DNA of 64,000 bases from Ariolimax columbianus (GCA_036924085.1 JAVGWX010000018.1:17921464-17985463); one strand, 5' to 3'; counted from the stretch's first letter, positions 1 through 10,985 are shown. The notes: generated by a model not told the origin, from the letters alone. Numbers and translations: made by a program.

Positions 1-240
1 TTCAATAAATTGAAGATAGGTGGCACTGACGAATGCACGTGCGGTACCGGGAAAATGACCGCTGAACATCTGCTGCAAAACTGCCCGACATACGAGGATC
101 AGAGAAAGCAGATGTGGCCATCACCAGTGGCAACACTAGACAAGCTCTATGGCAGTGTCGACAGCCTCAGGATGACCGCTGCTTTTTTTCGAAAAATAAA
201 GGTTGACGTCTGACAGCGTACGAAGAAAAAAGAAGAAGAA
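1..240 (+). mobile_element. LINE-2 fragment (3' end of an RNase H-type non-LTR retrotransposon)
   Basis: The frame is open from base 1 to a stop at 211-213. It encodes a Cys-rich C-terminal tail with KIGGTDECTCGTGKM and AEHLLQNCPTYEDQ, followed by a GAAGAA-rich 3' tail to about 240. The same tail occurs on the minus strand at 15223-15420 and 44056-44260, which defines the family. The HxxxxC(P) zinc-knuckle-like end is typical of I-superfamily LINEs after the RNase H domain. The element runs off the left edge of the window, so its 5' truncation point is unknown. Confidence 0.8.
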
Positions 241-415
241 GATTCTGGACTTGAATCGATTCATTTTGGCTTGCCTGTGGCGTGGACAAAGCAACATACG
301 ATCGGCGAGAGGTCAGTTGGCTATCGTGCAAATGGTTTACTACTGTCTTGGAGGAGACTAGGACTCCAGTGACCTGTTGAATATACTGCTGTAGTGGAGT
401 ACTATTTTGAGTCGA
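241..415 (-). mobile_element. Tc1-like transposase fragment (helix-turn-helix region)
   Basis: Read on the minus strand, this stretch encodes TGVLVSSKTVVNHLHDSQL followed by TSRRSYVALSTPQ. That matches the second DNA-binding helix region of Tc1-type transposases (pattern VSxxTVxNRLHxxxLxxRRP). No catalytic domain or terminal repeats are visible. It abuts a LINE fragment at about 420. The family call rests on motif resemblance only. Confidence 0.5.
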
Positions 416-424
416 GAGTTCTGA

Positions 425-620
425 GGTCCTGAACAATGAGAAGTCGGTCTGATCATAATGCATTCTGACTAAATGACCAAACCACTTGATTTATTGAGAG
501 TCGATGATGGCACATGCCGGGCCTGTCCCCGCTGTCTGCCTTAGCATGGTGTTGCGGATTCGGTCACGGATTGTCTTTCCGGCTGCGCTCCTCACACAGC
601 ACATTTCACAGCTCTGGATC
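425..620 (-). mobile_element. LINE C-terminal fragment
   Basis: The minus strand encodes SAAGKTIRDRIRNTMLRQ, a stop, then IKWFGHLVRMHYDQ. The RDRIRN...KWxGHxxRM pattern marks the region after the reverse transcriptase domain in many LINEs. A second copy of the same end (HWFGHFMRMFYDQ) is on the + strand near 50570. One in-frame stop is present, so the copy is dead. Confidence 0.6.
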
Positions 621-1785
621 TTACTCTTATGGTTTGTTAGTAACGACCAAGATTAACACTGGTAATACAATGTAGGAATAAATAGTGTATTTATCAGCCT
701 AATCTTAGTTCAAAGACGCTCTCTAGTGTGTTTCAAAATCCGTGCAGTTTGAGAGTGAATACTATTCGCCTTCTGAATTCTATGTGCAATCTCTCGGTAC
801 ACTCGGCCGTAATCAGTGAACAATACTACATGGGTATTTTTAATAGGGTAAAAGTAAACACATCAGTATAATATAATTCAATACAATTTTAACTTACAAC
901 ACATTTTTGAATTAACGCATCTGATTGATGGCAGACACAGCCGATTTATTATATTTCTTGGAATTCTGTTACGTAAACAAATCTCTGTGCAGGACGCGAT
1001 GACCTGATTTTATTGTCCCAAAACTGCTAATGTAAACACTCTGGGACCTGCGCGTTGATGTGTGTGACTATGGGTGACTTCAATGTGCCCACTGGGAACA
1101 CAAAATATAAAACTACTCATATTTTCATGGGTCATACACAATATTTAAAAAATACATTATTTAAACTTTTAATTAAAAATGAACATTGCTTTTACAATCA
1201 ACATATTTTTCTAGTTTACTGTTTCAGCCGTCGACCCAACACAAAACCCTTCGCTAACCCAATTGTGGTCGCGACCCATAAATTGGGATCCCGTGGTTTA
1301 AAGGCTCTGCAGTCTGAATTGCTGATTCATCTATTACAATGTTACTATCAAACAGGCGATCGTTGATAGACTTGAGAATGTCTAGTGTGTTTAAATTGAT
1401 ACTTGTGTAATATAGGTCTGATATCTTGTGTTCCGAAGGTTCAATAGCATCTGGAGATTTTTTAGTTATGAACTTTAGTTCCTTCTACCTTTATCTTATT
1501 TTCTGAGTGGCTGAGCATTTAGAGCGCATATCTTTTGTGGTAATTAGGATCGAGTTCTCCTTCTTGGGAGAGAAAAGTGGGGGAAGATAGGGAAAAACAA
1601 TGAATAAGCAGATAAGTCTACACAGATGTTGGGAATGTATTCAAACCGTGAGACTTGAGGCATCCCATAAGGAAGATGTCTAGTATTTTCTTTTTTTCTT
1701 CTTCTACGCTCTTAACAATGACATTTTATGACGTGTCATAGTATACAAAGACTCCGATATCTGTGCCTTGTGATACGACACCTCC
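621..1785. other. No recognisable feature
   Basis: AT-rich sequence with short open frames only. One frame contains the string VTMGDFNV, but it lacks any other endonuclease motif. I see no exon, RNA gene or repeat shared with the rest of the window. Confidence 0.5.
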
Positions 1786-1990
1786 GGTTTCTGTACAGTA
1801 TTTTCGGGACAGGGTTTGCCTTCCCTCTTCGATCCCTAAGCTCTTAGCCAGGATATATGGTTGCAGTTTGTTTCCAGGGCCGATACATAGAGGCGGAAAA
1901 GGGTCTTGGTCATATATTGGTAACTGACCCTGATGCTAGCAATCTGAGTCGCTGTCTGCTGTCGGCTCATTCACTGCTACCATTTTCGGC
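1786..1990 (-). repeat. rep-A2 copy, truncated
   Basis: Minus-strand copy of the diverged rep-A2 subfamily. Recognisable blocks are the CTCTTCGATCCCT segment, the tract reading GGGTCTTGGTC, and CTGACCCTGATGCTAGCA. The GAA-rich 3' end is missing. Better copies are at 9752-10042 and 52618-52933. Confidence 0.6.
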
Positions 1991-2220
1991 CCGGAAAGTA
2001 TATTGTTATGCGTCTACTTTATCAACACAACTGCTGATATGTGTCCCTTTATCTTATCATGACCTTTATCACGAAAAGCTCACGGCCCGTAGGATGCTGT
2101 AACCATAAAAAAACAAACGCGTGCCGAGAATCGAATTTAATGGCTTCCACATTCACACATCTTTGGAAAGCTGGCCGCTCTCGGAGGGAGAACGTTGCGA
2201 ATCTCATGAACAATATTGAT

Positions 2221-2640
2221 TGTACGAGGCGTGTTCAAATGAAACGGCACCAAACTGCAGCAAGTGAATATACCTACGATGCGCATGATGGCGTCGTTTC
2301 TGGTGTAAACAGCTCATACCAACCGCCAAGTTTGCAAAATGTCATTATGTTCCTACTCATATTTTCCTCAGTAGACCGTTGAAAACATGGCGGGTGTGAT
2401 ACGGAATCCGGAATACGGTGATTCGGTTTCTAACAGCTGAAGGATGTCGACCAGTTGAAATTCATCGCAGCATGCAGGCAGTGTATGGTGTCAAAAGTGT
2501 GTCGAAGACAACAGTGAAGAACTGGATAACGATGTTTAAAGAAGGATATAAGTTAACGAAAGATCTTTCGAGACCAGGTTAGGCGCATATTGTTGCGTCA
2601 GAAAATACCTTCGCCAAAAGTGAGCAATTCAGGCGGACCG
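2221..2640 (+). mobile_element. mariner-family transposon, 5' half
   Basis: Starts with a mariner-like terminal sequence (ACGAGGCGTGTTCAAA). About 180 bp later comes a transposase N-terminus: VIRFLTAEGCRPVEIHR, then AVYGVKSVSKTTVKNW and FKEGYKLTKDLSRPG, ending in a stop. This is the paired helix-turn-helix and linker of mariner transposases (pattern EIHRxLxAVYG...W...F..GR...D..R.GRP). The catalytic DDD part is absent, so this is a truncated dead copy. Confidence 0.65.
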
Positions 2641-2804
2641 TCGCCGGAGCTTACGTTCGCCACACTTTTGTCCCCATACACTGCCTGAGTTTTCTCAGAT
2701 AGCGGATATGCAGTAGTGGTATTCGTAAATCTAAGCGTACTTTTCTTAAGTACCCTTGACTACTTTCTTTTGTGGCCGGATACAGATGTTCTCATCATAT
2801 CACG

Positions 2805-2960
2805 ATGCGTACTTGAGAAAGTGGCCCTGGTATCATCATGGTCGTAGTGCAATGCGAGGATTCTCAGTACGATCATCAATATGGGGATCACAGTGCTGAT
2901 CCCCATCGTGTTTACCAGACTGCCATGAAACATCATGTTTCCAGGGCGAACTGATTTGAA
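2805..2960 (+). repeat. rep-B2 copy, diverged
   Basis: Shares TACTTGAGAAAGTGG, AGTAGTGCAATGC-like and TGGGGATCACAGTGCTGATC blocks with the minus-strand copy at 37605-37800. It also shares the 3' half (GACTGCCATGAAA...CATGTTTCCAGGG) with ordinary rep-B. It is a weak copy that defines a subfamily. Confidence 0.55.
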
Positions 2961-3090
2961 GTGAAACCTGTCCTATTTTCCTTCATACGTCCACGTCACT
3001 GACTAACATACCACTTCAAACCTTCTATTGACATAGACATTCATTGAGCTTTTATCGTGACATCCTTCGTTGTACGCCAGGTTACGAATG

Positions 3091-3441
3091 AAGATGTGGG
3101 CAGCGCATGAGCTGCAGCGGTCAGCGACTCATAGCCGACTACAAGCGTCAGGGCCTGCGAACCAGTTGCCAAGAACCTTTACACCTACACACTGTGATCC
3201 TGGATAACATGCTGCAATAGAGCAGACTGGCTAAGTTAAAGGGATCGAAGAAAAGGTAACTTGGTACTCAAAAATGTCTGCTAAAGTTGGATGAGACGGA
3301 CCGAAAGTTGCAAATATCGCAGTCAAGCTGTAAACCACGAAACAACACAAATTCAATCCCCCAGACAACATCCTACTACTTGCAAAGCCCTTATCAGGTC
3401 TTGGTAGCGGGAGATTGGCAACGAATGAGAAGAAGAAGAAG
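3091..3441 (+). repeat. rep-A copy, full length
   Basis: One of about twelve copies of a dispersed repeat of roughly 350 bp. Blocks in order are CATGAGCTGCAGCGGTCAGC, ACACTGTGATCCTGGATAAC, GCAGACTGGCTAAG, GTGCAAATATCGCAGTC-like, then GGTAGCGGGAGATTG and a GAAGAAGAAG tail. The variable GAA tail suggests retroposition. There is no coding capacity. Confidence 0.75.
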
Positions 3442-3516
3442 TATTCGAGGTTATAGAGCCAAACAAGAAGATAAAATATTTTCGTACTCGTTAAACAAAG
3501 CATATGTAAATACATT

Positions 3517-3832
3517 AGTTGCCCATCCCAAGCGATGATAACCACATCAACAGACGGTTTTGTCTTGATGATGTAACTTGCAGCTGTATTTGGAAAATAG
3601 TGAGGAGGAAACTGCGCTTGTCATCGACCTCACTATCTGGTCCTGAGCTACCTTGAACCAGTGGCAAGACATGAGTCAAGACGACTGGAGGCAACTCAGG
3701 ATGCAGGCACACTTGTCCCACCTTTCGTGAGACCAGTGGTCACTTTAAAACTTGTGGGAATCGATAGTCCACCGTTTCTGTTTATCGCTTGGGAGGCGAG
3801 TTCCCGGCCTCTTGACCGCAGCGACCCCAAAA
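3517..3832 (-). mobile_element. SINE-1, tRNA-derived
   Basis: On the minus strand a tRNA-like head (AGAGGCCGGGAACTCGCCTC, then GATTCCCAC) is followed by a central block and a tail ending GATGGGCAACTA. A sense copy lies at 58896-59165 and a headless copy at 21079-21288. The head is tRNA-like by its pol III boxes. The central block (CCAGTGGCAAG, AAGACGACT on the + strand) is shared with SINE-2. Confidence 0.75.
3756..3818 (-). promoter_or_regulatory. Degenerate pol III A and B boxes of SINE-1
   Basis: On the minus strand, an A-box-like GTCAAGAGGCC lies near 3808-3818. A B-box-like sequence (GGACTATCGATTCCC) lies at 3756-3770, at tRNA-like spacing. The B box departs from GGTTCGANTCC, so present activity is doubtful. 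Confidence 0.5.
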
Positions 3833-4309
3833 GACTCTGCACAGTCTTTAGACAATCAACGTTACATTCCAATCGTGAAGTTTCATCACAAAGTGACCAA
3901 CGGACGATTAGGATGTTCATGCAAATGTACGTCGTAGAGGGGCACTATTCCAACAGCACGGGCTTACAAAACTAAGACAGGACACTTGGACCTAGAAAGG
4001 AAACGTCAGCTCCTCACATCTAATAAGACATAAGTTACGGGATCCATCCAACTGCAATCAATCGATTAAGACTTGTCTCCTACAGGTGTATATGCCATTA
4101 ACGACATCCCGCCAGCAAACACTATTCTGAGCTGCTCTTTCTGCGTCTATTCGGGGGAAATAATTTAATCTTAGTTCATTTTCACATCACATTCTCTTCT
4201 CCTTGATGTTCAGAAAGGCACTGAGCATTGGGCGTCTTTACTGATTTCACTCCATTGCGTCATTATTCTCGTTTTCGAAGGCCTTTTCTTTCCCAGGGCC
4301 GTTTGCTTT

Positions 4310-4520
4310 TGCTTTGTTAGCAATGTATTCGTAACCACCTTTGTTTTTTTTTTAATTTGGGTGGTCGGCGGCCCTAATCTAACCTATTGTACTCTAGATC
4401 AGTTGTCGGCATTTAGTCTTTTACCTTCCCCATGACCTATCCAACTTGGGTGACCCTTCTGGAAGAATTTTCTTCCACTGGCTTAGTTCCAGGACACTCA
4501 TGACGCATCCATCACCTGGA
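4310..4520 (+). repeat. rep-F copy
   Basis: Pairs with 5641-5830. Both contain TTTGCTTTGT or TTTGTTTGGT, then an AACCTATT...CTAGAT block, AGTTGTC, TTTTTAGTC-like sequence, CATGACCT or TTTGACCT, and a GGTGACCCTTCT-like block. Identity is moderate and the class is unknown. Each copy lies beside a minus-strand LINE C-terminal fragment. Confidence 0.5.
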
Positions 4521-4594
4521 GGTCTTTGATTCGAATCTAGATATCTTTTTGCGTCACTATCTTTTCTTTGTTAGCGGGTTGCAAGCGAATACTT

Positions 4595-4840
4595 GACATA
4601 TACATGGCTGCGATTGTTGTCGCTCCTGTATTTAATGATTATCTTGATCTTGATGACCTGTTCTTCGGCGTAGCTGCGGGTCCCAACTTCGTCTCCAGCG
4701 GACCCTGTCTTTTGCCACGGAAGTCCAGTGCGTGGCAAGTGCTCCTCTAGAGGCATCTCGGATGTTACAGCATACATCAAGGGAGTCTGACCAACGGATT
4801 TGAGGTCTTCCCCGCGGTCTCTTCTTACCTCGGGAGTACC
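4595..4840 (-). mobile_element. LINE C-terminal fragment (GRPQIRW type)
   Basis: Minus strand encodes RGRPQIRWSDSLDV, CNIRDASRGALATHWTSVA and KDRVRWRRSWDPQLRRR. The pattern RGRPxxRW...AxDRxxWRR is the usual C-terminal end of endonuclease-type LINE proteins. A sister copy is at 22545-22800. Only the extreme end remains. Confidence 0.6.
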
Positions 4841-5380
4841 AGACTGCTATTAAATTATTATAGCTTAGGAATGTAGATTATTTCAAAATAACGTCATCAA
4901 TTTTGTTGTAGACGGAAATACGTATGCGAGTCAATTTGAGAAAGCAGACATAATGTTGTTTCTTTCTGTGATTTCATAAATCTTTGGTTTCGCAAATTAT
5001 CTCGTCGATTAGTTAAGAATTATGATGGTGGAGTGGTACTTGATTGTTTGATTTACTTTTCTGTGGACAAAACGGTAAGTCATGTTGAGGTTACGTTGAA
5101 TAAGATGTGCCAACTTGCTGAAACAAGTCAGCTCACAGGACATACTGACATACGAACACGTGCTACACAAACACCAGCTACATGAATGATCAGTATATAC
5201 ATCAATTCCTATCTGTTGACTAAGTATGAGCACCCCTGAATCTGCTAGGAGCGCAGTGATAAATTCTCTTTGTTTCGCCCCAGTTTAAAACTTATAGTCA
5301 ATACTTAAACAGCGAATGAAGCCTAGGCACTAGGTGAATTATTGCATGGTTTATCTAGCGATTTATTATCAATCAATCCA
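4841..5380. other. No recognisable feature
   Basis: AT-rich sequence with no sustained frame, splice-flanked exon, tandem repeat or match to the repeat families in this window. Confidence 0.5.
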
Positions 5381-5640
5381 TTAATGTCCGTTGATCCTAT
5401 CGGGACAAAGAGCATTGACAACCCTCCTCCAGGGTAGTTCGATCATGAGCTGCTGTTTCTGCCTCTCTCCAGTAGAGGCCCATGGACCAGAGTTTATTTT
5501 CAGTCTTTTTTCCCCTGGTATTTCTTGGTCTATCTCCCTCTTCCTCTGTGTATTCCCTGCCAAGGCATATCCGGCCACGTTTGATATTTCTTATGAGTCT
5601 CTCCCTTGTACTCGACCGATTGCTTTTGTTTGGTTGTCAT
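5381..5640 (-). mobile_element. LINE C-terminal fragment
   Basis: Across two minus-strand frames it reads SMGLYWREAETAAHDRTT and WRRVVNALCPDRINGH before a stop. This is the WxEAxxxAxDRxxWRxVVxALCP end found in LINE proteins, split by a frameshift. rep-F follows immediately at 5641. Confidence 0.6.
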
Positions 5641-5830
5641 TGCTTCTATGACCAGCTTTGTTTTCATGGATCTAGGTAGTTAACGTTGATCCAACCTATT
5701 ATAATCTAGATTAGTTGTCCGTTTTTAGTCTGCTCTCTCCCATTTGACCTGTCCAGATTGGGAGACCCTTCTAGAAGCTGTCGTCTCTGCTGGCATAGCT
5801 TTCGGGATCATTGAGATACACAAGTCCCCT
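5641..5830 (+). repeat. rep-F copy
   Basis: Second copy of the block seen at 4310-4520, with AACCTATT...CTAGATTAGTTGTC and AGATTGGGAGACCCTTCT. No open frame. The following 320 bp hold nothing recognisable. Confidence 0.5.
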
Positions 5831-6154
5831 CACCATCGCAAGGTACACAATGATATTACTAGCCACATGCTCAACCCTCGTAAGTCGTCCTTTACAATAT
5901 GCACTTGGGGAACATTTGCCATATTCTTTCATCAGTAAGGGACCTCAAAATCAAAAGAGAGAAGTTGGTGCAGGTTAAACTGATCAGTAATTATAACATC
6001 ACTACCATCCGCATCACCGTCATTCCTTTTTGCCCATGTAGAAATATAAGACGACCATCAGGGTTGATTTCCGCGCAGACACCCTGCTTGACTAAACGTA
6101 GTTACTTCTCTTCTTGTAGACTTCTTAGTCAAATAGAATGACCAGAATGTAGTT

Positions 6155-6365
6155 GGTTCCCCTGCGTAACTCACGTATGGCTCCACTGAGTAACTCATGT
6201 ATAAGGCTCCACTGCGTAACTTACATATGAGGCTCCAGTGCGTAACTCACGTATGAGGCTCCACTGCGTAACTCACATATGAGGCTCCAGTGCGTAACTC
6301 ACGTATGAGGCTCCACTGCGTAACTCACCTATGATTCTCCACTGCGTAACTCACGTATTGCTCCA
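6155..6365 (+). repeat. 26-bp minisatellite, about 8 units
   Basis: The unit is GGCTCCACTGCGTAACTCAC plus GTATGA. Units differ by single bases, and alternating CTCCACTG/CTCCAGTG variants suggest dimeric growth. Unique sequence flanks both sides. Confidence 0.9.
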
Positions 6366-6534
6366 AGGGTTTGGTAGTGAACAGCACCGCGACACCCACC
6401 GAGCTATGGATTTAACTGGCTGGCTAAAGAACGTGAGCGAACGTGAAAGCAAATCTAGGAAGAAAATCTGGGAGGAGCACAATAGTACTGGTTGATAGTT
6501 CACTTACGAGGTGGAAGATACATTCCAGGGTAGG

Positions 6535-6832
6535 TTGTTGATTAATGCCCACAGTGAGTAAGTTCATTCCTTTGTGCATCCTAAGTGGCGGGTTGTTGTA
6601 GGTTTCCTCACATCCCGAGCAGGCCGATGAAGGTGGGCCGTGGTCCTCCTTGGCTCACTACTATGGGAATCATATCGATCAACATCTCGACTGCCAGGCT
6701 GCCTTGAAAACAGCCTGTTTCCAGGGATCGCTACATGGAAGAAAAATTGTGGTCTTGGTAAGTGTATTGTTCCTGATCCTAACGCGACGTCCAGGTCAGT
6801 ATGTTGTGCATGTCTCAGTTCTCCTTCAGGGT
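6535..6832 (+). repeat. rep-B copy
   Basis: A rep-B copy. Blocks: AATGCCCACAGTGAGTAAG, AAGTGGCGGGTTG, TTTCCTCACATCCCGAGCA, a GTGGGCCGTGGTCCTCC-like segment, and GAAAACAGCCTGTTTCCAGG. The family has about nine good copies here, and its 5' end is usually preceded by TTGTTG. Its class is unknown and it is non-coding. Confidence 0.75.
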
Positions 6833-7180
6833 AGGAAAGACCCGATAGTCTTGAAAAACAGTTTTTCTAGGAGAGTCAAATCTAACTTCAACCAACAGCT
6901 GCCCTGTATGTAGGCTGGGAACAGTCAAGAGCTAGAGAGGCAGTTCCGAAAAAATGCATACTGAAGACGAATGACACAGTGCATCTCAATGCGTTTGACT
7001 AGGATATACACCAAAATGACTCATCGAGGTGGTGCTTGACCCAAGGAGACCTGCTAGGTGGGAAGGGTGCCGAACCCCATGCCTCGAAAGGGTCCACCTA
7101 ATGCTATTGGTGGTCCCCTACCTTCGCGTCATGGAGCCAGGGCACGGAGCTCCAGTCCTGTCCGTCAAAGTCAAAGACAG
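6833..7180. other. No recognisable gene
   Basis: Contains no coding frame. The segment 7030-7180 is GC-richer than its surroundings and leads into a SINE-2 tail, but I could not match it to another copy. Confidence 0.4.
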
Positions 7181-7256
7181 CCGTCCATCGTAGACGATGA
7201 TGGCATAATTTATTTTGCTAGCGCTATTTTTTAGTAAGGATTAACAGCGCTACGTT
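7181..7256 (-). mobile_element. SINE-2 3' end only
   Basis: Matches the tail of the SINE-2 at 53772-54048 over about 75 bp, including the hairpin CCATCGTAGACGATGATGG and GCATAATTTATTTTGCTAG. Head and centre are missing, as expected for 5' truncation during retroposition. Confidence 0.7.
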
Positions 7257-7273
7257 CTATCATGGCAACAGCC

Positions 7274-7425
7274 AATTTTCTTACATGCGCCCTATCGATT
7301 CCCACTGTTTCTCCCAAATTTTCTTACATGCGCCCTATCGATTCCCACTGTTTCTCCCAAATTTTCTTACATGCGCCCTATCAATTCCCACTGTTTCTCC
7401 CCAATTTTCTTACTGAGGTGTCCTG
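7274..7425 (+). repeat. 43-bp tandem repeat, 3 units plus a partial
   Basis: The unit begins ATTTTCTTACATGCGCCCTA and ends CACTGTTTCTCCCA. Unit starts are at 7275, 7318, 7361 and 7404, so the period is exactly 43 bp. Units are nearly identical. Confidence 0.85.
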
Positions 7426-8206
7426 CCTACTCCTTTTTTCAGGACAAGTGAATTAATGCAAAGGGAAACACTCCCTAGTGTTTTGCCTCCACATTTTTCC
7501 AACAAGGAAATTCGTACAATGTGATACAATCACTAGTGTTTTGCCTACACCTGTTTCTGACAAAAAATCGATTGAGATGATGACGACAGATAATTACTGG
7601 AATCAGTGACCCCAGACCAAAAGACAATTTAGTGCACGCTTTTAATTTCACCAATGTTCCCACCCCTTGTGAGTATTCTCAGGCTTTCCGAAGAATACCA
7701 CTCACATAGTTAACACAGCATACTCTATAATTACCTCGGGTAGGCCTTCCTGCTAAATCTGATTTATAATCTCCACATCACCACTTTTTATCTGCTTTCT
7801 TAAACCCCGTCTACTTTCTTGGTTGCTGCTGAGCTCTAGTAGCGTGACCGTAACGGTCCCCTGCCTAGACAAATCGTATGGCAGCTTTCGTGGCCTCACC
7901 ACTTAACTCTCCAGAGCTCCATTTCTGGATTCCTTTTTTCTCCTCAAAAACATCCTCACATACATTTATCCTAACAACTCACCACTACAACACTGGGGGA
8001 TTTGGTATAGCTATCTCCCACGATCCTTCTAAAAGTCATGGAATAATTTTCAAAGCTTAATACGCGAGGGGCACGTGTCCAGGATTTAGAACAGCCGTAT
8101 TAAACTATGCATAATAAGAGTCGATAATGAAAGACGGTAATTTATATCCGTTACTTAGACAACTTTCCATTGACCTGAATTCAGACAATGAAAAGTTTCA
8201 TTAGAA
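7426..8206. other. No recognisable feature
   Basis: Low-complexity pyrimidine-rich and AT-rich sequence without supported exons or known repeats. Confidence 0.5.
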
Positions 8207-8598
8207 ACAAGGCCGGACTTTGATCGAAGTGACATATACATCTATTCTCTGTCTGTACCTTGACAAGGCCGGACTTTGATCGAAGTGACATATACATCTA
8301 TTCTCTGTCTGTACCTTGACAAGGCCGGACTTTGATCGAAGTGACATATACATCTATTCTCTGTCTGTACCTTGACAAGGCCGGACTTTGATCGAAGTGA
8401 CATATACATCTATTCTCTGTCTGTACCTTGACAAGGCCGGACTTTGATCGAAGTGACATATACATCTATTCTCTGTCTGTACCTTGACAAGGCCGGACTT
8501 TGATCGAAGTGACATATACATCTATTCTCTGTCTGTACCTTGACAAGGCCGGACTTTGATCGAAGTGACATATACATCTATTCTCTGTCTGTACCTTG
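8207..8598 (+). repeat. 56-bp tandem repeat, 7 identical units
   Basis: The unit starts ACAAGGCCGGACTTTGATCG and ends CTGTCTGTACCTTG. The tract is 392 bp, exactly seven units, and I see no mismatch between them. That indicates a very recent expansion or active homogenisation. It is not a CRISPR, because there are no spacers. Confidence 0.92.
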
Positions 8599-9751
8599 AG
8601 TTAGTCTTTATTTCTCACCCACTTACTTGTGTAACAGACCCTCTGCTTGCCCTGGCCGCGATCTAACTTAGACCATTCTCACACTCATCCACATCATCAT
8701 GACCATACTCAGTAAATGACATATCAAACAGCAGGTGGCATATTTATTATATCATACTCATATCATACAATGAGTAGAGAAATTACAAACACAATATAAT
8801 ACATATCTTAACTAAACATTCTACTAAAACGGGAATTGTAAGCATTAGCTATTGATGGAATTCCCAACTATCTAAAAACCCAGTTCTATTGCCTTGCAAT
8901 GACATCACACACACATCGCCTTAACTGCGTCCTCAACACACCTTATCAAATACTCTTCCTCACTGAAATCCCCTCAGGCGGGCGATCTCGACATAGCTCG
9001 CTCACAATGTGTCCTTGCTTACAAACACACTTTCACATTATCCATTAATGCAAAACTCACACACCTATTTGAGCGATCCTGTTCTATCACTAAACATTCG
9101 TCCAACAGTCTATCAATCGCTCCTCTACCTAAGTCGGTGAGTTAAACATACTATCCACATTCAGTCTCTCTCTCTCTCTCACTCTCCTCCATACAGCCTC
9201 TCTCTCTCCAGCCCCCTGAGCTAAACTTTGTCTCGAGTTATATATCCTCAAGCAAGGCCAGAGCTTGACCAATCGATCTCAGGTATGGTCATCTTCAATC
9301 CCAATTGGAACGAAACACTTTGCACACCTGTCACTCATTCTCTCGCAGCAAGCCCCGTTGCCAATTTCGTCTGTCAATCAATCTCCCCCTACCAAAATCA
9401 GAAGGCCAGTGGTCAGTTTCTATCTGTCCACATTCCTTAACCCAACTCTGTTCTCCTTTGCTGAGACGGTGAGTGACCTTGACATGCATTCAGGTAGCTT
9501 TAAGCTTTAACATGTTCAGGCATCCTAAACTCCCCTTGCTCCGGCGGGAACTGTTACACTTGCTTCCTGGGTTTTAGAGTGATCTATTTCAATCGGAATA
9601 AAGACAAGTTACAATTAACTTTCAATGGCCCCCTTAGTTGGGGTTATAGGCGTGATCATGTTGGGATTCCTTTCCGTCATCACGGTATTCAACGCTGTAA
9701 TTCCTATAGTGACAAGCTTACTGGGGAGTATCGTATTGCACATGGGATCGA
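8599..9751. other. No recognisable feature
   Basis: Pyrimidine-rich sequence with a short CT run near 9165-9210. The open frames at 9228-9510 have no recognisable domain or splice context. Confidence 0.45.
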
Positions 9752-10042
9752 AATGCAGCAGTGAATGAGCTGACAGCAGCCAGTGATTCATAGATGGTTG
9801 ATTGCATCATGGTTGGCGAACCACAGCTGACAAAGATACAATTCTGTCTCCAAGTGGCGGCCCTGTAAACAGACTGAACTAGTGTAGACTGGCTAATGAA
9901 TAGGGATCGCAGAGGGAAAACAAACACGGTAACTTAAAAAGCCAGTGTAAATCAGATATGCCGGGTCAAAAGCGCAGAAATTCCAGCCTCGCTGTAAACT
10001 GCGACATCACGTCCTTTTCAGGACGAACTCCGAAGAAGTATT
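9752..10042 (+). repeat. rep-A2 copy
   Basis: Diverged rep-A relative: GTGAATGAGCTGACAGCAGC, AAACAGACTGAACTAGTGTAG, GGGATCGCAGAGGGAAAAC, CGCTGTAAACTGCGACATCA, and a GACGAACTCCGAAGAAG end. Closest to 52618-52933. Confidence 0.65.
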
Positions 10043-10479
10043 GCCTCGACCTCGGTTCACCTTCCCAAGTATCTCTCGGAATGTAAGAAGAGCCACTGTA
10101 ACCAGCTACTAGAGAGTTAGCTCAATCCAGCCTTAGTAGTTTCGAATAACAACAGCAACCTTTCCTTGAAAAACTACCACTGACCTACATCTATTATTAG
10201 TTGTCCTAACGTAATTTAACCAATACACCCGTTGGCACTCAGATTAAACGCTGTAGGCTTACTGTAACATTTGAAGCATGTCGTAAAAGATAAATAACAA
10301 AGGTTTTGCATGGCACTAGCAACTTCATTAGGAACCAACACTTGAAAATACTTGTATACATATTTCCTGTAAAGGGACAAGCTGTAGTTGTGACTATGCT
10401 TAACTTGGAGCGAAAAGGAGAATCCCAATCAATGAATGACCAAATTTGAAAGAAGTTATTAGAACAATGTTCAGTTCAT
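10043..10479. other. Mostly unrecognised; short rep-B2-like tail
   Basis: About 70 bp at 10058-10130 (CCCAAGTATCTCTCGGAATG, AAGAGCCACTGTAACC) resemble 38880-38925. The rest shows nothing I can name. Confidence 0.35.
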
Positions 10480-10985
10480 CCCGTGACCTCTTGAGATCGT
10501 CGGGGCACCCTTGCTGACACCTCCAGAATTCGGTGCCATCCCTCTCTGTCTGAGCTTGCTTTTTGTACTTTCTTGGGTCGTATGTTAGCCTATTCATATA
10601 TGTTGTCTCCCCATCGTTTTCTTGGGCGTCCCCGCCTTCGATTACCCTGTACTGTGTTCTATATTATCGTATTTGTAAGGCCCTTAGACTTCAAGACATG
10701 GCCATACTAAGTCAGCATTCGCCTTTTCATCGTTGTGAGATTGTAAAGTCTATTTTCATTATCGGTTATTCGTCGTACATCGTTTGTGATACGTTATTTG
10801 TAAGTGACAGTTAGGAGTCTTCTAAAATATCTCATCTGTTTGGCATGGATACTTCTCCGCAGGTCTTCTGTAATGGTCCTTGTTTCAGAGATGAATATCG
10901 AAAGAACAAGTGAGCGCATTAGTCTGACCTTTATGTCGATCGAGAGTCTTACAGCGTCATAATAAACTGTTTAGGTAGACGCCAT
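10480..10985 (-). mobile_element. LINE C-terminal third, decayed
   Basis: Reading the minus strand from 10985 with several frame changes gives LSIDIKVRLMRSLVLSIF, a SETRTIT segment, MRYFRRLLTVTYK, ITNDVRRIT, a YGHVLKSKG segment, a GTPKKTMGRQHI segment and GMAPNSGGVSKGAP. This is the post-RT region of an endonuclease-type LINE (SETW...RRMLRI..W.DR..N..V...I...YGHVxR...GRPxKxW). Multiple stops and shifts show an old copy. Confidence 0.6.

Noticed and set aside
1055..1366. Possible endonuclease because of VTMGDFNVPTG
   Set aside because: Only a four-residue match to the GDFN motif; no other endonuclease motif in the 103 codons.
8207..8598. CRISPR-like array
   Set aside because: Units are directly contiguous with no spacers, and the genome context is animal.
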